NCBI RefSeq assembly: GCF_024166365.1
Contig: NC_064819.1
Location: 115,984,293 to 116,048,292 of the forward strand
Length of the DNA: 64,000 nt
Direction: 5' to 3'
Source: Elephas maximus indicus
Lineage: Eukaryota > Chordata > Mammalia > Proboscidea > Elephantidae
The first letter of the stretch is position 1. Every line of letters begins with the position of its first letter. The notes below the pieces were generated by a model. The model was given only the letters and a program-made list of their open reading frames with translations, made no database searches and had not been told where the DNA came from. Below, in pieces: positions 11,748 to 46,819 of the stretch. Both the position numbers and the translations under genes were made by a program.

Positions 11748-11842
11748 GGACCCTGGTGGCACAGCGGTTAAGCGTTTGACTGCTAACCAAAAGGTCAGAA
11801 GTTCGAATCCACCAGAAGCTCCTTGAAATCCCTATGGCGAGA
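11748..11842 (+). mobile_element. AfroSINE 5' half (last copy before TFAP2B)
   Basis: Well-preserved head ACCCTGGTGGCACAGCGGTT and B box GAAGTTCGAATCCACCAG, ending soon after CCCTATGGCGAGACTC. The 3' part is missing. It marks the left edge of the SINE-poor core. Confidence 0.8.
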
Positions 11843-11918
11843 CTCAAGGGCAAAGGTTCCGTTTTTTGGGCTTATTTAAAAAAAAAAAAAAAAAGTTTTA
11901 AACCTACTCCGCCAATCG

Positions 11919-11932
11919 CCAGCAGAGGGCTC
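11919..11932 (+). promoter_or_regulatory. CTCF-like motif
   Basis: CCAGCAGAGGGCTC fits the CTCF core CCASYAGRKGGC at all 12 core positions. It lies about 3.4 kb upstream of the start codon at the left edge of the SINE-poor block. Motif match only; occupancy is unknown. Confidence 0.4.
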
Positions 11933-12556
11933 TGTGCTAGATGCATTTGCTTTCGATTACAGGCTCCTACATTTATCCTAAAATATTCTGAGGCTGAGAA
12001 AATGAGGATATCATTAACCTTCTTATTTGCTGTTATAAATCGAAATAAATATGAGCGACAGGGGAAAATACTACGAATATAACTATCTGGAACGCCGCCG
12101 CTGCACTTCCACCTCGGACCGTGTGCGCGTGTCCTGAAAGAGACAAATGGACGTAAGGCAAGACGAAATAAAACATAAAATGATGATGAAAACGCGTGTT
12201 TTGCCTCGTTTAGCTTCCCTTCGGAATCCAAAGTTTGTTTTGCATGTGCGTTTGCATTTATTGAGCTTTTGTGGAAATCTTTTCCTAAAACACGCGATGG
12301 AGGTTACTGTGAAAACGCAAATAGGAGCTAAGCAAGAGTCCGGAGCAAGTTAGGGACATGTTCTTAGTAGAGGAAGAGCTTTTATTTGTACATTTTTTTG
12401 AGGCGTTTGAATATTTTATATACGTGGATAGTGTCACAGATTAGCAGTAATAATAACAGCTGAATTTTAAAAATGCTCTCAGCAGATTTTCAAGAACCTA
12501 AAGAAATCTCCGAACACTAAATCGAGCGGTCGTGCAGGGTTTGCTTGTACAAAATC

Positions 12557-12570
12557 CCGACAGAGGGCGC
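12557..12570 (+). promoter_or_regulatory. CTCF-like motif
   Basis: CCGACAGAGGGCGC is a one-mismatch match to the CTCF core, in the same orientation as the motif 640 bp upstream. It sits in a block that keeps CpGs within otherwise AT-rich DNA (11910-12640). Confidence 0.35.
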
Positions 12571-13087
12571 CGTTGCCCGTTCAATGGCTTACGGAAGGCT
12601 GCTTGGACAGGTTTCCCTTGCAATTTCTAGGATTTTTCGAATAATGCCCAAGCTGAAAAATTGACTCCGGTTTAAATTATTGTTACATATTTATTTGGAT
12701 ATGTGTATAATATTTTAAATTTTATGCTTCATTCTTAATAAAACCAGATAAATCAGATGTTATTTTTCAGTTTTCCTAAAGAATTTAAATAAAATGTAAC
12801 CAATATTTCAAGATGTTTCCAATTTCCAAAAATACTTAACATTAGCACAAAATAAAATTACATATGCTAAATTTTAAATTATACATGTATAAAAGGCTTT
12901 AAAATCTACTGTCACAATATATGATACGTTTTAAATAGTTTTGTATACAAAATTATCCCTCATGAGTTTTTGGGGAGGTTTTGTTTGTTTTGTAATTCGT
13001 TAAGCCTTAAACTTTATTTACTTTAGACTAATCAATAGTATACCAAAAAGATTTGAAAAAAAGATGTTAAAAGCTTTTGGCAAAATG

Positions 13088-13113
13088 TATATATATATAT
13101 ATATATATATATA
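13088..13113. repeat. (TA)n microsatellite
   Basis: Uninterrupted TA dinucleotide run of about 26 bp in AT-rich upstream DNA. Confidence 0.95.
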
Positions 13114-13481
13114 AGATTTTCCGAATGCTTTTTATTGGGGTGGGAATGATTTTTGGGTAACAAAGATAATGGAGTTATTGATTTAAAGGAAAAGGACAAT
13201 TATTGCCATTAATAAATTTGTGTCTGGAGAATCTGAATTTACAAGTCTATAATATTTATCTTGCGGAAGTAATGACCTGGAACCGATTTTAGTGGTGGTG
13301 GTGGAGGGGGATACCGTATGTTTCCATATCCCGCCGCACAATAAGGTTAGGAAGAATGCCTTGTCAGTCATTTCCCGACTCCAGACTAGCTCTCCGGGCA
13401 ACAAGGAACATGTTTGCTAGTGCTCATAGTGGAAAACCTGTATAGATTCTGTACGGTTTAAGGTGTTAATATTTAAAAGAA

Positions 13482-13607
13482 AGAAAGGGAGAGTGGGAAG
13501 GAAGGAAGGAAGGAAGGAAGGGACCAAGGAAGGATGAAAAGAAGGAAGGAAGGAAATGGGGGAAAGAAAGAAGGATGGAAGAAGGGAAGGAAAGGGAAAA
13601 CAAAAAT
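13482..13607. repeat. GGAA-rich purine tract
   Basis: Imperfect GGAA/GAAA repeat on the + strand, about 125 bp. The complementary strand is almost pure pyrimidine, which explains the low-complexity open frames read through it. Confidence 0.9.
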
Positions 13608-13941
13608 TACAAGAACTGGAGATGAAGAAAGGAATTATTTCTGAAGTTTCTTCTGAAGCGCCTTCTTTGTGTTCCTTTGATTTGACTTCTTGGAGGAAAT
13701 TTTTAAAACCTGCAGAATTTTTCATTCTACAATATATGAAGCATGTCCTCGATTTTCATGGACTCGCTATCCACCGCGGTTGTCCGGAACCCTCTGCCCC
13801 TGCAAGGGCGTCCGGCACTGTTAGCACACCGAGCGCACAGAAGTCGTGGGTTTAAAGGCAATCACCCTTTGCTGACTCCCTCTTATCAGGTTTAATAACG
13901 TCCACCCCAGATTGCCCCAGTCCCTCCTATTATTTATTTTC

Positions 13942-13954
13942 TGCCCCTGGGGCA
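13942..13954. promoter_or_regulatory. AP-2-like palindrome TGCCCCTGGGGCA
   Basis: Perfect 13-bp palindrome containing CCCCTGGGG, which fits the relaxed AP-2 consensus SCCNNNGGS. It lies about 1.35 kb upstream of the TFAP2B start codon, so it is a candidate autoregulatory site. Evidence is motif only. Confidence 0.3.
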
Positions 13955-14832
13955 AGGATCCTCCTCTGGGCTACCCTTCAGGCTGCAGGGGACTCTTCTG
14001 CAACTCTGAAAAGGGGTAGAAAAAGCAGAGGATGTGCGAAAAAAAGGAAAGAGGTGAATATTCCCTTCGTGATAAAATTCACAAACCCTGTGCCTTCAGG
14101 GAGCCCATGTTCAAGGTTTGGTTAACTTTGTTCCTGTTGTTAATATGTTTTCCTTTTTAAAAAAAGAGAATTATAAAAAAAAAAAACATATTGTTAAGAA
14201 AAAAGGAATTTCAAAAAAAAAAAAAAGCCTTGCACATCCTAAACCATTTTTCACTATCTCTTTGCAGAAGTCCATTTTGCTGAAATCTGCCAAGGATTTG
14301 GGTGACCATTTCCTGACTCTCCGTGATTAAAGGCTCTTACAAGTTACAGACAACAGATGCAAATATAAAATCTCCTATGCCTTTGCAAAGGAGGTTCAAA
14401 GTTAACACTGTGTGAATGTATGTATGTGCTCTCAACATCCAATATAACTTCATAAAATGGAGACCTCAGTCAAGAAGAAATACATGGAGCCCACTGAAAA
14501 CCCACACAACTACTCCTAAAATGACAAATAATACAGACTGAGGTGTTCAGACAGTATTTAAGTTCCCAATTGTGTTTGGCAAAATGGCCAGAAAACATTA
14601 GAACTGGTCGCTGTGATGAGGTGGCTTTTTTTTGTTCTGCAATGATAGAGGTACAATTAAAAAAAAAAAAAAAAAGTCATGTAGCCATCAACAGAGAGAT
14701 TGCCCTTAAAATTCCAAAATCCAGCTTTCAAAACACCCTCCCCCTAAACACACATGAATAGGAGCTTTTGTGTTTAAAAATCTCAGTAATGGTCCCCTTT
14801 TTAAAATCTCCATAGAAAAGAGAGGACTAATG

Positions 14833-14842
14833 GCCCCCTGGT
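14833..14842 (-). promoter_or_regulatory. Partial CTCF-like motif, reverse orientation
   Basis: GCCCCCTGGT is the reverse complement of a strong half of the CTCF core (10 of 12 positions). It points opposite to the two upstream motifs, about 450 bp before the start codon. Confidence 0.2.
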
Positions 14843-15059
14843 CTTTCAATATAAACAGTAAAGACTTTAGTCAGTGGCTGCAATGATTCATCATTTTCAA
14901 TATAGAGGTTTTAAAATGTGTGTGTGTGTATAGATACATGTATATGTATTAATCACCCTGAACAACTCTCTCTCTTTCAAATGCTCCTTTAGAGCCTATA
15001 GACGCTGTTGGACTCAGGGGTGCTTATATAACTAAATGTGGGTGTATGGGAGTAAATAC

Positions 15060-15293
15060 ATGTTTATCGTTTTTATAATATATATGTCTGTGGGTTGCAT
15101 CTAACTCCTGTGTGTGCAATAATGTTTTTCTCTCTGCTGAGGCTTACTTCTCCAGCCTATTGTTTGAGACAACAGATATAAGTTGCGATGGGAGAGGAGC
15201 GTCGGATTTGGTGTGTATCCCCCATTTCCAATTATAGATGGATCATTACAGACAGCGGAGTCCTGAGAAGCCAGACATCTGCTCCTCACATGA
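15060..15293 (+). promoter_or_regulatory. TFAP2B: Probable TFAP2B core promoter and 5' leader
   Basis: The start codon at 15294 must be preceded by a promoter and leader. A TATA-like stretch (TTTTATAATATATATG, about 15071-15086) would place transcription start near 15105-15115. CpG content is low here, unlike intron 1. A SOX-type ATTGTT lies at about 15159, and a CCAATTA element lies near 15230. The start site is inferred, and a start further upstream or an upstream non-coding exon cannot be excluded. Confidence 0.35.
15122..15181 (+). CDS. Upstream ORF in the presumed leader, 19 codons
   Basis: ATG TTT TTC TCT ... ATA TAA, a 19-residue upstream ORF that closes 112 nt before the TFAP2B start. 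It is translated only if transcription starts above 15122. It has no recognisable peptide motif, so any role would be through scanning rather than product. Confidence 0.2.
   Translation: MFFSLLRLTSPAYCLRQQI

Positions 15294-15310
<17 letters not shown>
15188..15310 (+). CDS. Upstream ORF overlapping the TFAP2B start, 40 codons
   Basis: ATG at 15188 has G at -3 and G at +4, a better context than the main ATG. The frame runs 40 codons (starting [11 protein letters not shown]), contains a second in-frame ATG at 15290, and stops with TAG at 15308-15310. It overlaps the first TFAP2B ATG (15294, T at -3) and ends 16 nt before the second in-frame ATG (15327, A at -3). This arrangement would favour the shorter protein by leaky scanning or reinitiation. 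It depends on the real transcription start. Confidence 0.3.
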
Positions 15311-39503
<24,193 letters not shown>

Positions 39504-41789
39504 AAAAAATTAAAACAAACAATAAATAAATGAGATGGAAAAAAATGTTTTAAATACAAAAGGAAAAAAATTAATTTTAGCTTTAAAATATTGGATTGGC
39601 TTTGGAAGAATTATATTAGGTAGAATACACATACAATCGAAATTTAAAAAAAAGGAAAGCTAAATAACATTAAAAAAAAAAACTGAGGCGTACAACGGAG
39701 CAACAATATCTGTTCTCAGTGTCTATTTCAAGATACACTTGGAGACAACAGCCCGGATTTTCCACTTCGGTTCTTTCGAGCTTAGTAATACTGATAATAA
39801 AAGAAAACCATGGTTTTTCCCCCCTTTGGAAAATAAACATAAGACTAAACATGAGAAAACACTAACTTATTGGAAGAAAATCGGAGAAACATTGTTGGTG
39901 TCAGTGCTTTGAGAGCTGTTTGACTGAGACGCACGAACTTTTTAATTTTTAATATTTTTTTAGGAAACTCTCTCGCAGTCCCCGCCCTTCCACCCCACCT
40001 CACTCCTCTCCCAGCCCCCTTTTTCTACGTTGCCTTCCCTTCCAGACGCTGTTACGGGAATCTTCCGGGATGCAATGAGTGTGGTTAGGCCCTTTTGTAC
40101 TGTTTCAGTCCCCTCGGTACCCCCTCCCACGCCCCGCCCCGCCCTTCCATCTTAACTCACTGGTGCCCAACTCCCTGGCCATTTGAATAATTAGGGATGG
40201 CAAGGGCGGGCGGGGCGGGCGGTCCGCGCAGATGCAGGCGGTGGTTTCAGCTTTTGGTGCGGACCAAACAGAGGCTCCCGCGGCTGAGGAAAATCCGGAC
40301 CAAATAAGTTGATTCAGACTCATCATCAGTACCTTTCAGAAATGTTACTAGTTCCCAACCTTGCCAGCATCTGCATACAGAGAATCTTGCATTTGTTATA
40401 ATATTTGTGTCATCTACCAATTTTAAGAACTATAGTAAAAAAAACAAAAAACAAAAAACCACAATATGAAAACGTTGATTAGTATGTAATTCCTTCGGAG
40501 GGGTATGTACCATTTCATTCTCTTCTGTTTTCCAAAGCTTTTCCCGCATGGTTTATGAGCTTCTTCAAAGAGGACTTGGGCTTCCTACACAATCTATAAG
40601 GTACAGAGAAAAAAAAAAACTGATCCCTTTTTAATCAAAGCCTACGTGTCAGAATTCTGCAGGTGCACTTCTTTAAAGAAGCTCAAAGGGAATAATTTAG
40701 AAAGTGGCCAATATGAGATGGAAGGAGCTTTGAATCTAGTTGGTAACTTGACGTCAACACCGAAATTACGGGTGGGGGAGGGGGAGGGGGCTGCAAAGTG
40801 AATTTGGAGGGAGAAGAGGAATGGTTCTTGGAGCCCAATACTCTTAATAGTATTGTCTTACCTTTAACACGGATTCGATTTCCGTGAGCTCTCTGGTGAA
40901 TGCTGTTTTCACGGAGAAAGAAACAGCTTTGGGAGTGGGCAATGGGGAGGAGGGTGGTGCAAGCTCCTGTGTTAATGCAATAATTGCTTTCTTACAAGAT
41001 GCTTTATGAATGAGGCATTTTTTTCCCTCCCAGACGTGCACTTGTTTTGGCATATAATGGTAAAATAATGCAAAGTGAAAGGAGATGTATTGGAGCTTTG
41101 AATTTTACCGTCTGGATACACTGAGGCTATTCCCAGTGGATAAAGTTCCATGCATTTAATATCTCTTCTGGCAGTCAAGCTCCTTTTTCGGGCTCCATCT
41201 GAGCATTATTATGAAATAAGATCTGGAGCCCATTGCCCACCCCTCGCCCTGCAAAAAAAAAAAAAAAACAGTGGGAAGTAGAAAATCGTTGAGCGTAGTT
41301 AGAGGCACCTCCTTAAACAAAGTAGACGGTAAGGATCTTTGCAACATGCCTTAAAAGACCCTGATGTTCTGCAAGATTTGCTATTAGGACCCGCTCAGAC
41401 CCCGCAGCTCTGCCCCCTTGGATGGGCCTTGATCTTGGAGTGGGGGTGGGGGTGGGATTTAGAAACCGGCTGAAGTCATTGCGCAGACATTTGGAGTGAG
41501 GGGCTGAGGTTTTGGGACCTGGTTTCAGGTCACCAAGTGGGTTCCGTTGAGGATATGCCCCACCCCATTACTTATGCCCGGCTCCTTTGGGGCCTGTGGG
41601 TCTGCAGGACCCAGGCTCTAGATGTTTGGTGAGCAGTGCAAAGGCGGAGGACTGGGCTTTATGCAGCGTATAGACACCCATCTCTCCCCAGCTTAGACGC
41701 CCTCACCTTTGTCCAAGGGCCTGGCCGCTTGCATTAGGTGTATTCTGATTGCACAGGCCGGGAGAAACCACACTGAAAACGATCGTCTC

Positions 41790-42130
41790 CTTTCCTTGCA
41801 GGGCAACGCGCCCCACGCGTGTGACGTGCGAGAGGCGTGATGGACGCGCCTTGCTCTTACTGTGCAGGTCCTGTGAGCGTGTGGGCCACTCGGGCCCAGT
41901 CGTGTTGAGGACATAGAATCAGCAGCTGGAGGGGCCGCTGGCCGCTCGGGCCCTTCCCGCTCTCGGTCTCACCCTAAGGGCTAAGGCGACCGAGAAAGCC
42001 CCATCCTCCAGTAGGTAACGGGGCGGCGCCCCGGGGCCGCAGGCGGGGAGGGGTCCCAGCGTTGTCAAGGCCCTAGGCTACCAGCCGCCGCCCCGGGCGC
42101 CTGTTTCCGCAGCGCGGCCGGGAAATGTTC
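41790..42130. promoter_or_regulatory. CpG-rich block within the presumed 3' UTR
   Basis: Many CpGs (GGGCAACGCGCCCCACGCGT, then a CRE-like TGACGTGCG, and GGGGCGGCGCCCCGGGGCC near 42020). A CpG island this far into a 3' UTR is unusual and could mark an internal promoter. Nothing coding is visible. Confidence 0.45.
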
Positions 42131-42368
42131 AGGGTACCCACTGGAAGCTCTCTCCGCCTCTGCCAAGACCGCAACTCTCTCAACCCTCACGCTCCTAAAG
42201 GCGGGTGAAAGGATGGAAATTGTCTTGCTTGGTTCTTCAGGGAAGAACCATTCGTGCATTCCTCCTGCGCTCCAGCTAGAAAGAGCCTCTATGTGCCGCC
42301 ACCCTTAGGTCCCCTCCCCGCCGTGGAGAGAGCCCCCTTATTACCCCCCTTCTCCTTTCATGTAGGAA

Positions 42369-42369
<1 letters not shown>

Positions 42370-42402
<33 letters not shown>
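42370..42402. repeat. (CA)n microsatellite
   Basis: About 16 CA units inside the presumed 3' UTR. Confidence 0.95.
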
Positions 42403-42404
<2 letters not shown>

Positions 42405-43500
42405 CCTTTGCTTTCGTTAGCCAGGCCCCTGCTACGTTTATCTGATAATTGAGTTATTAAAAGATTTGGTTTCCTTGGGTCCATAAATCAATAAACAGTA
42501 GGATTAACGCGAGAGTTTGCCTTTTAAGTCAAGGGAAACGTTTAAGGCAAGCCCTTTTGAGCTTTGTTTTCAAACCAAACAGGTCGGTAGCAGCTCTCCC
42601 CCCACCCCGAACTCTTTAGGCATTTTAACCATGTCGCGCGTACCTCCATATCCCCTTTCTTAATGCTAGTCCTAAACCAGAATAGCTAAAGATAGAAAGA
42701 AGGAGTCTGGAAGTGGCGGCGTTGCGCTCAGACTTTCCACTTTGGAAGTTTCTTTGAAGGTCTCCTGACCATTCTGGTACGTTTATTGTGGGTCTCAGGA
42801 CAGTAAGGAAAGGACTGTTCTGGGAGAGGATTACAACTTCGAAAGGATCTTCAGCTTCTCACCTGAACTGGGAAGGTAGCCTTCTGCCCTCACCAATCAT
42901 CTTACATTTTCTTTCCTTCTCTCTGACCTCCACCTCCTTAGCTTCCTCCACCCCCACATAAAGAACCGAAGAGGCTTTCAAGGACCTGGCTGTTTTATTT
43001 TATTTTATTTTTGGCCAAGATAACAGCTTTCTCTCAAGCAATTATTTCATATCTTATGAAAACTTTGGTGGAATGGAAAACCTGAAACCCCAAACTTACC
43101 TACACACTGTTCCTCCAGTACAAAGCCTGACTTAAAAGGGCAAAGCGTTCCTAATTAGAGTGTTGATGGAGAATTTGTCATCACATCAGATATCCTCTAT
43201 GTGTAATACATTATGCCGAAAGGAAATAACCTCAAACCATCTGATGTTGCTTCAAGGCCCCAAACACTGTTTCCCTTTCTGTACCAATGTATGCTAAGCT
43301 ATTGGGGGTAGAAAAAGAAGAAATATCAAAATTCATTTTTTTTTCAAAAGTGGAATGAACGCTATCTGTCTTTAAATGCCAAAACTGACTCCTCTTTTGA
43401 GTTGGTCACTAATCACTAACATTGTTTTGCCACACCATCGAGAAATATCAGTCTATTGACTCTTCATGAGAAGAGCTTTGGAGGGTATCCATGTTAAGTT

Positions 43501-43544
43501 TGTATATATTTATTTATGTTTAATTTAATGGGAATGTGTAAATA
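43501..43544 (+). promoter_or_regulatory. TFAP2B: Paired Pumilio response elements
   Basis: TGTATATA at 43501-43508 and TGTAAATA at 43537-43544 both match the Pumilio consensus UGUANAUA, 36 nt apart, about 200 nt before the main polyA signal. TTTATTTATG between them is AU-rich. This suggests post-transcriptional control; it is untested. Confidence 0.45.
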
Positions 43545-43732
43545 TGGCGAGCAAGTAGTTTGGGATTATTTATCTGTGAATCTATACCTCTGTGAATGGG
43601 TGGTTAAAAAAGAAAAAAAACCCGCTTGACCCTAGGTAGAATCCTGTCTGAATTCTTCTGTTCTTTATAGACAAGCAGTTATGGTAATGGGTAGAAATTG
43701 GTTTATTGTCCAGTGTTGATCTAATTTACATA

Positions 43733-43738
43733 AATAAA
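43733..43738 (+). terminator. TFAP2B: Main candidate polyA signal AATAAA
   Basis: Canonical hexamer followed within 10-25 nt by a GU-rich GATTGTTGTGTTTTC element. Alternative signals lie at 43883-43888 and 43993-43998. Confidence 0.5.
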
Positions 43739-44311
43739 AAGATTGTTGTGTTTTCATCTTCAGTTGCTCAAATATGGGTATTGTTTAATTCTACAGACAG
43801 ATAAAAAAGTACAACCAACAAGTTTTTTTTGTTTCCCCTCTCCCCCCAAACACAGGCAGTGTTTTTGTTACGACAGAAATACAATAAAGTTTGCTTCTGA
43901 GAAAAATGGACACTTTTATTTTCACTAGGGGGTGTATTTGATTTTTTAATTCCAAATTGACACTTTTCTCTCCTATTTCTAACTAGATTTGCAATAAAAG
44001 ATCATGTTAACTGTATCTTTTGGTTTATTTTACCTTTTAGAAAATGAAGTGTCAAATTCATTTCCCAGGTAAATAAAAGACTGCTCTGGGTCCAAGTCAA
44101 AAATGATCCCCCTCCACTGCTAGTTGGATGGCCTTCTGGGCAGCATTCCCTGAGGGAGATGGCATAGGAGAGGTGCTCATGGGGCTGGGTGTGGACTCCT
44201 GAACTCCATGCCTTGGGATCTGGAGGCATTAATTGGCCCATTTCAGGAATAAACGGGATCTTGGCCTTTTTTTTTGGCCTTATTAGAAGTGTTACCCAGG
44301 GATGAAATGCC

Positions 44312-44462
44312 CAATAAGCAAGGTATGTAGGGGCTTACTTGTGTTTACTCACTATCTGTAGTGCACAATTTCACATGGGTTGATGTAGCGAAACCTGTGT
44401 GAAATTGTGCACTACAGATTAGTAAGTAAACACAAGTAAGCCCCTGTGTACCTTGCTTATTG
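44312..44462. repeat. Near-perfect 150-bp inverted repeat (hairpin)
   Basis: Left arm starts CAATAAGCAAGGTA and right arm ends TACCTTGCTTATTG. About 70-bp arms surround a roughly 10-nt loop (44382-44391). Differences are five transition positions (all G-T pairs, so still wobble-paired in RNA), one C/T site and one single-base indel. It looks like a palindromic non-autonomous DNA transposon (MITE-like) or the source of a long hairpin RNA. No target-site duplication is evident and I do not recognise the family. Confidence 0.8.
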
Positions 44463-44719
44463 ATTAATCCACCCATGAAAGGCCTTCCATAAACAAAGGA
44501 GTAAAAAGCTGCCTTGACCCAGAGGAGGAAAGAGGCACTGGTGTCTTAGAACATCGATTGATTCTTACCTTAGGCTCCGAGACTGCCTATGGAAGCTTTT
44601 CCCACTAGGGTTAACGGGCTGTGGCCCAACCCTATGGGCTGCTGTGATCAAAGATCTTCTCAATCTGTATTTCATCCCAAAACTTGGGCATCTTCCCTGT
44701 GAGGCCAGGAAAGTGAAGT

Positions 44720-44945
44720 TGTACAAGTTGTTACACAGTTTGGGTGAGTCACTGCTTCTCTTTGGGCCTCAAGGTCATTATCTGTAAAATGTGATCCTCC
44801 TTTCCAAAGTCAACACTGCCTAGTTAATTTAATTATAAAAAGCAGGAACAGCAACCTATATATGCATTTTAGGAGAATAAACAACATTAAATCTTGATAA
44901 CCTCAGATCATATGAGAGTGCTTAGTATAGCTGGTGCTCAGTTAA
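44720..44945 (+). mobile_element. MIR SINE
   Basis: GGTGAGTCACTGCTTCTCTT, GGGCCTCAAGGTCATTATCT, GTAAAATGTGATCC and, after an insertion-like gap, GTGCTTAGTATAGCTGGTGC follow the MIR order. Confidence 0.6.
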
Positions 44946-46069
44946 TTAGTGATATGCACGCCATATTCATCTCCTGTTCTTCAGGTGAATTGTTCCTAGT
45001 TGGAATCCCCCACAGGGAAAGGGAGTAGGGACAATGAAATCTGCTCGATGTGAGATTTTCCACTTCTTAGCTTCATTATTAATTAAAAAAGGGGGGGGGC
45101 GGTGGGGGGAGAATAAGTGCCAGAACTATAAATGATGGAATCAAAGGAAAAAACAAACAAAAAAGGACAAGGCTTAGAAGGAAGCAAATTCAATCCAATC
45201 CAACAGAAGTGTGATTGTGAGGGTGTGCAATCCATTTATCTAGAAAGAAAACAGGTATGTGCCTTAATGCCTGGCTCAGTTGTGTTACATAGAATTTCTT
45301 TTTCATCTGCTCTTTGGAGAGTGAAGGGCTGTTATCAGTAGAATTATACAAAGGGATTGGTGGTAATTTCCACATCCCATGGCCCAGCCCTGGAGAAACC
45401 GACCTGCAACCTGCTATCTCATAGGTAAGCTCCAAGCCAGCTCCCCAGCCCTAACCCCATTTGGCAAGGTTTGGAACAATCCCCTTTACTAGGCAAAACC
45501 CAAAGTCCTCTGTGAAGGGCCTGAATGTTAGAACTGGAAGAAAGATCTAGAAGAAGAAACAGGAAAGTGGGTAGAAGCTGGAGATAGCCTTGCCTAACTA
45601 AAGGGCCCTGGACTGCTTGTCACAGCTCCCCAGCCCTTTTGTTACTGTCTTCCAGAGATTGTGGCGTGACTAGGGAAATAATCTGCAGCTAGATAGAATG
45701 CTAGGCAGTTGACTTTGACCATCACCTAGCCGTGACCCTACAGGAGGTGTCACTGTCGCCTCTACCGGCCAGGAGGCCAGTAGGCCAGGTGCACAGCTTA
45801 CAGTATTCTAGAAACCCACTCGCCTGGCAATATTCCAGGCTAAGAGACCTGACTGAAAATAATGCTAGGAGGAAGACCAGATTACTTTTTTATGAGGTCA
45901 CATTCTTTTTCTTCTTTGTAAATAACAGCCCCGTGGAGTCCCTCCCCAGGGACCCCGTGCGCCAGAGCTTAGAGCAACCACAGAGATGCTAGCCTGGCGG
46001 GTCGTGTCCCTTCCTGAGGGCTCTCAGGGCTCTCTGGCGCTCTCTGCCTTCTACAGCTTGGACTTCGAG

Positions 46070-46265
46070 GGCGGTTGTCTGTCACATTGAAGCCTCAGAA
46101 ATTAAACGTGCGGCTCACAAGTCCATTAATTTTAACTTCCCATTAATCTATTTATAAGTGAGCCTGCGCTGGGTCTATAAATACAGTCCTATAAAATTGA
46201 GCTACTTCCCATAAATCTTCCAAGTTGTTTATTTACGTGTATTCCCTCGCCCTCTAACGAGCCTC
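46070..46265. promoter_or_regulatory. Candidate downstream enhancer block
   Basis: Repeat-free, with CCATTAATTTTAAC, CCCATTAATCTATTTATAAG, GTCTATAAATACAG (MEF2-like), CCTATAAAATTG and CCCATAAATC (posterior-HOX CCATAAA type) in about 110 bp. It lies 6.6 kb after the stop codon. Inference only. Confidence 0.35.
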
Positions 46266-46819
46266 CTTTAAACTTGGAGAAGACCTGGGCAGGCCTGGCC
46301 CGACAGCGTGAGCTACTCCCTCCTTCCCTCCACGCTGCAATGCATGGTAGCTTCCTGGCGGAAGGAAGGAATTGTACGGGGGCCTGGGAACGGGATAGAA
46401 AAGGGAGGGCGCAAACTCATTTTTCCTTCTTGACTTTGTTTCCTTGTTTGTATCCCAAAGTCGAGCTCTCCACCTTTCCTATCACAAACCCCACATTGAT
46501 TTATATCGTCATAAACAGCATTCTTGCAACTGGAGATTCTCTCATAGCTTGGGGTGAGCTCCTTTTTCAATTCTTTGGCAGCCAGTACTTTTACATCAGG
46601 CCTCATAAATAACCCCACTGGCTTCTTTAGGGTGTCAGTTCGATGTCTCCCCGGGTCCACTCCCTTGCCTTTAGTCTCTCATTTCCTCCTTCCCACAGTT
46701 CCTGGGTTCGCGCAATCCCACTGCCTCCCATTCTCCCCCTTCCCCAGGTCTCAGAAACACTGCCGCCGGCAGCAATTTGGGAACTAGGCACCAACGCAGT
46801 GACACTCTGACACCAGTCT

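Larger units (their letters stand above)
1..15059. other. Upstream intergenic region, no gene recognised
   Basis: About 15 kb before TFAP2B. Open frames here are short, on both strands, and lack recognisable domains or a consistent splice pattern. The first 11.9 kb is dominated by repeats, listed separately. Unassigned AT-rich DNA lies at 573-1120, 1565-2520, 3236-5445, 5976-6834, 7976-9114, 10393-10758, 10966-11330 and 12640-15059; I see no gene or clear repeat family in these. The last 3.4 kb contains no recognisable interspersed repeat and holds the candidate CTCF and AP-2 motifs. Confidence 0.6.
39504..43755 (+). other. TFAP2B: TFAP2B 3' UTR (probable extent)
   Basis: From the stop to just past AATAAA at 43733-43738, which is followed by GATTGTTGTGTTTTC, a good GU-rich downstream element. 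A 3' UTR near 4.2 kb fits the long known TFAP2B transcript. Early AATAAA copies at 39521, 39525, 39796 and 39832 could give short forms. Inside lie a CpG-rich block (41790-42130), an AC run (42370-42402) and two Pumilio motifs (43501-43544). The end is inferred, and later signals exist. Confidence 0.5.

Noticed and set aside
13417..13725. 102-codon minus-strand frame rich in LPSF
   Set aside because: Translation of the GGAA purine tract.
39521..39530. AATAAATAAA immediately after the stop as the main polyA signal
   Set aside because: It lies 18 nt past the stop with A-rich rather than GU-rich downstream sequence. The 43733 signal fits better, though short forms remain possible.
44312..44462. 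CRISPR-like or tandem repeat interpretation of the 44.3-kb repeat
   Set aside because: There are only two copies, inverted and adjacent, so it is a palindrome. The genome is mammalian.
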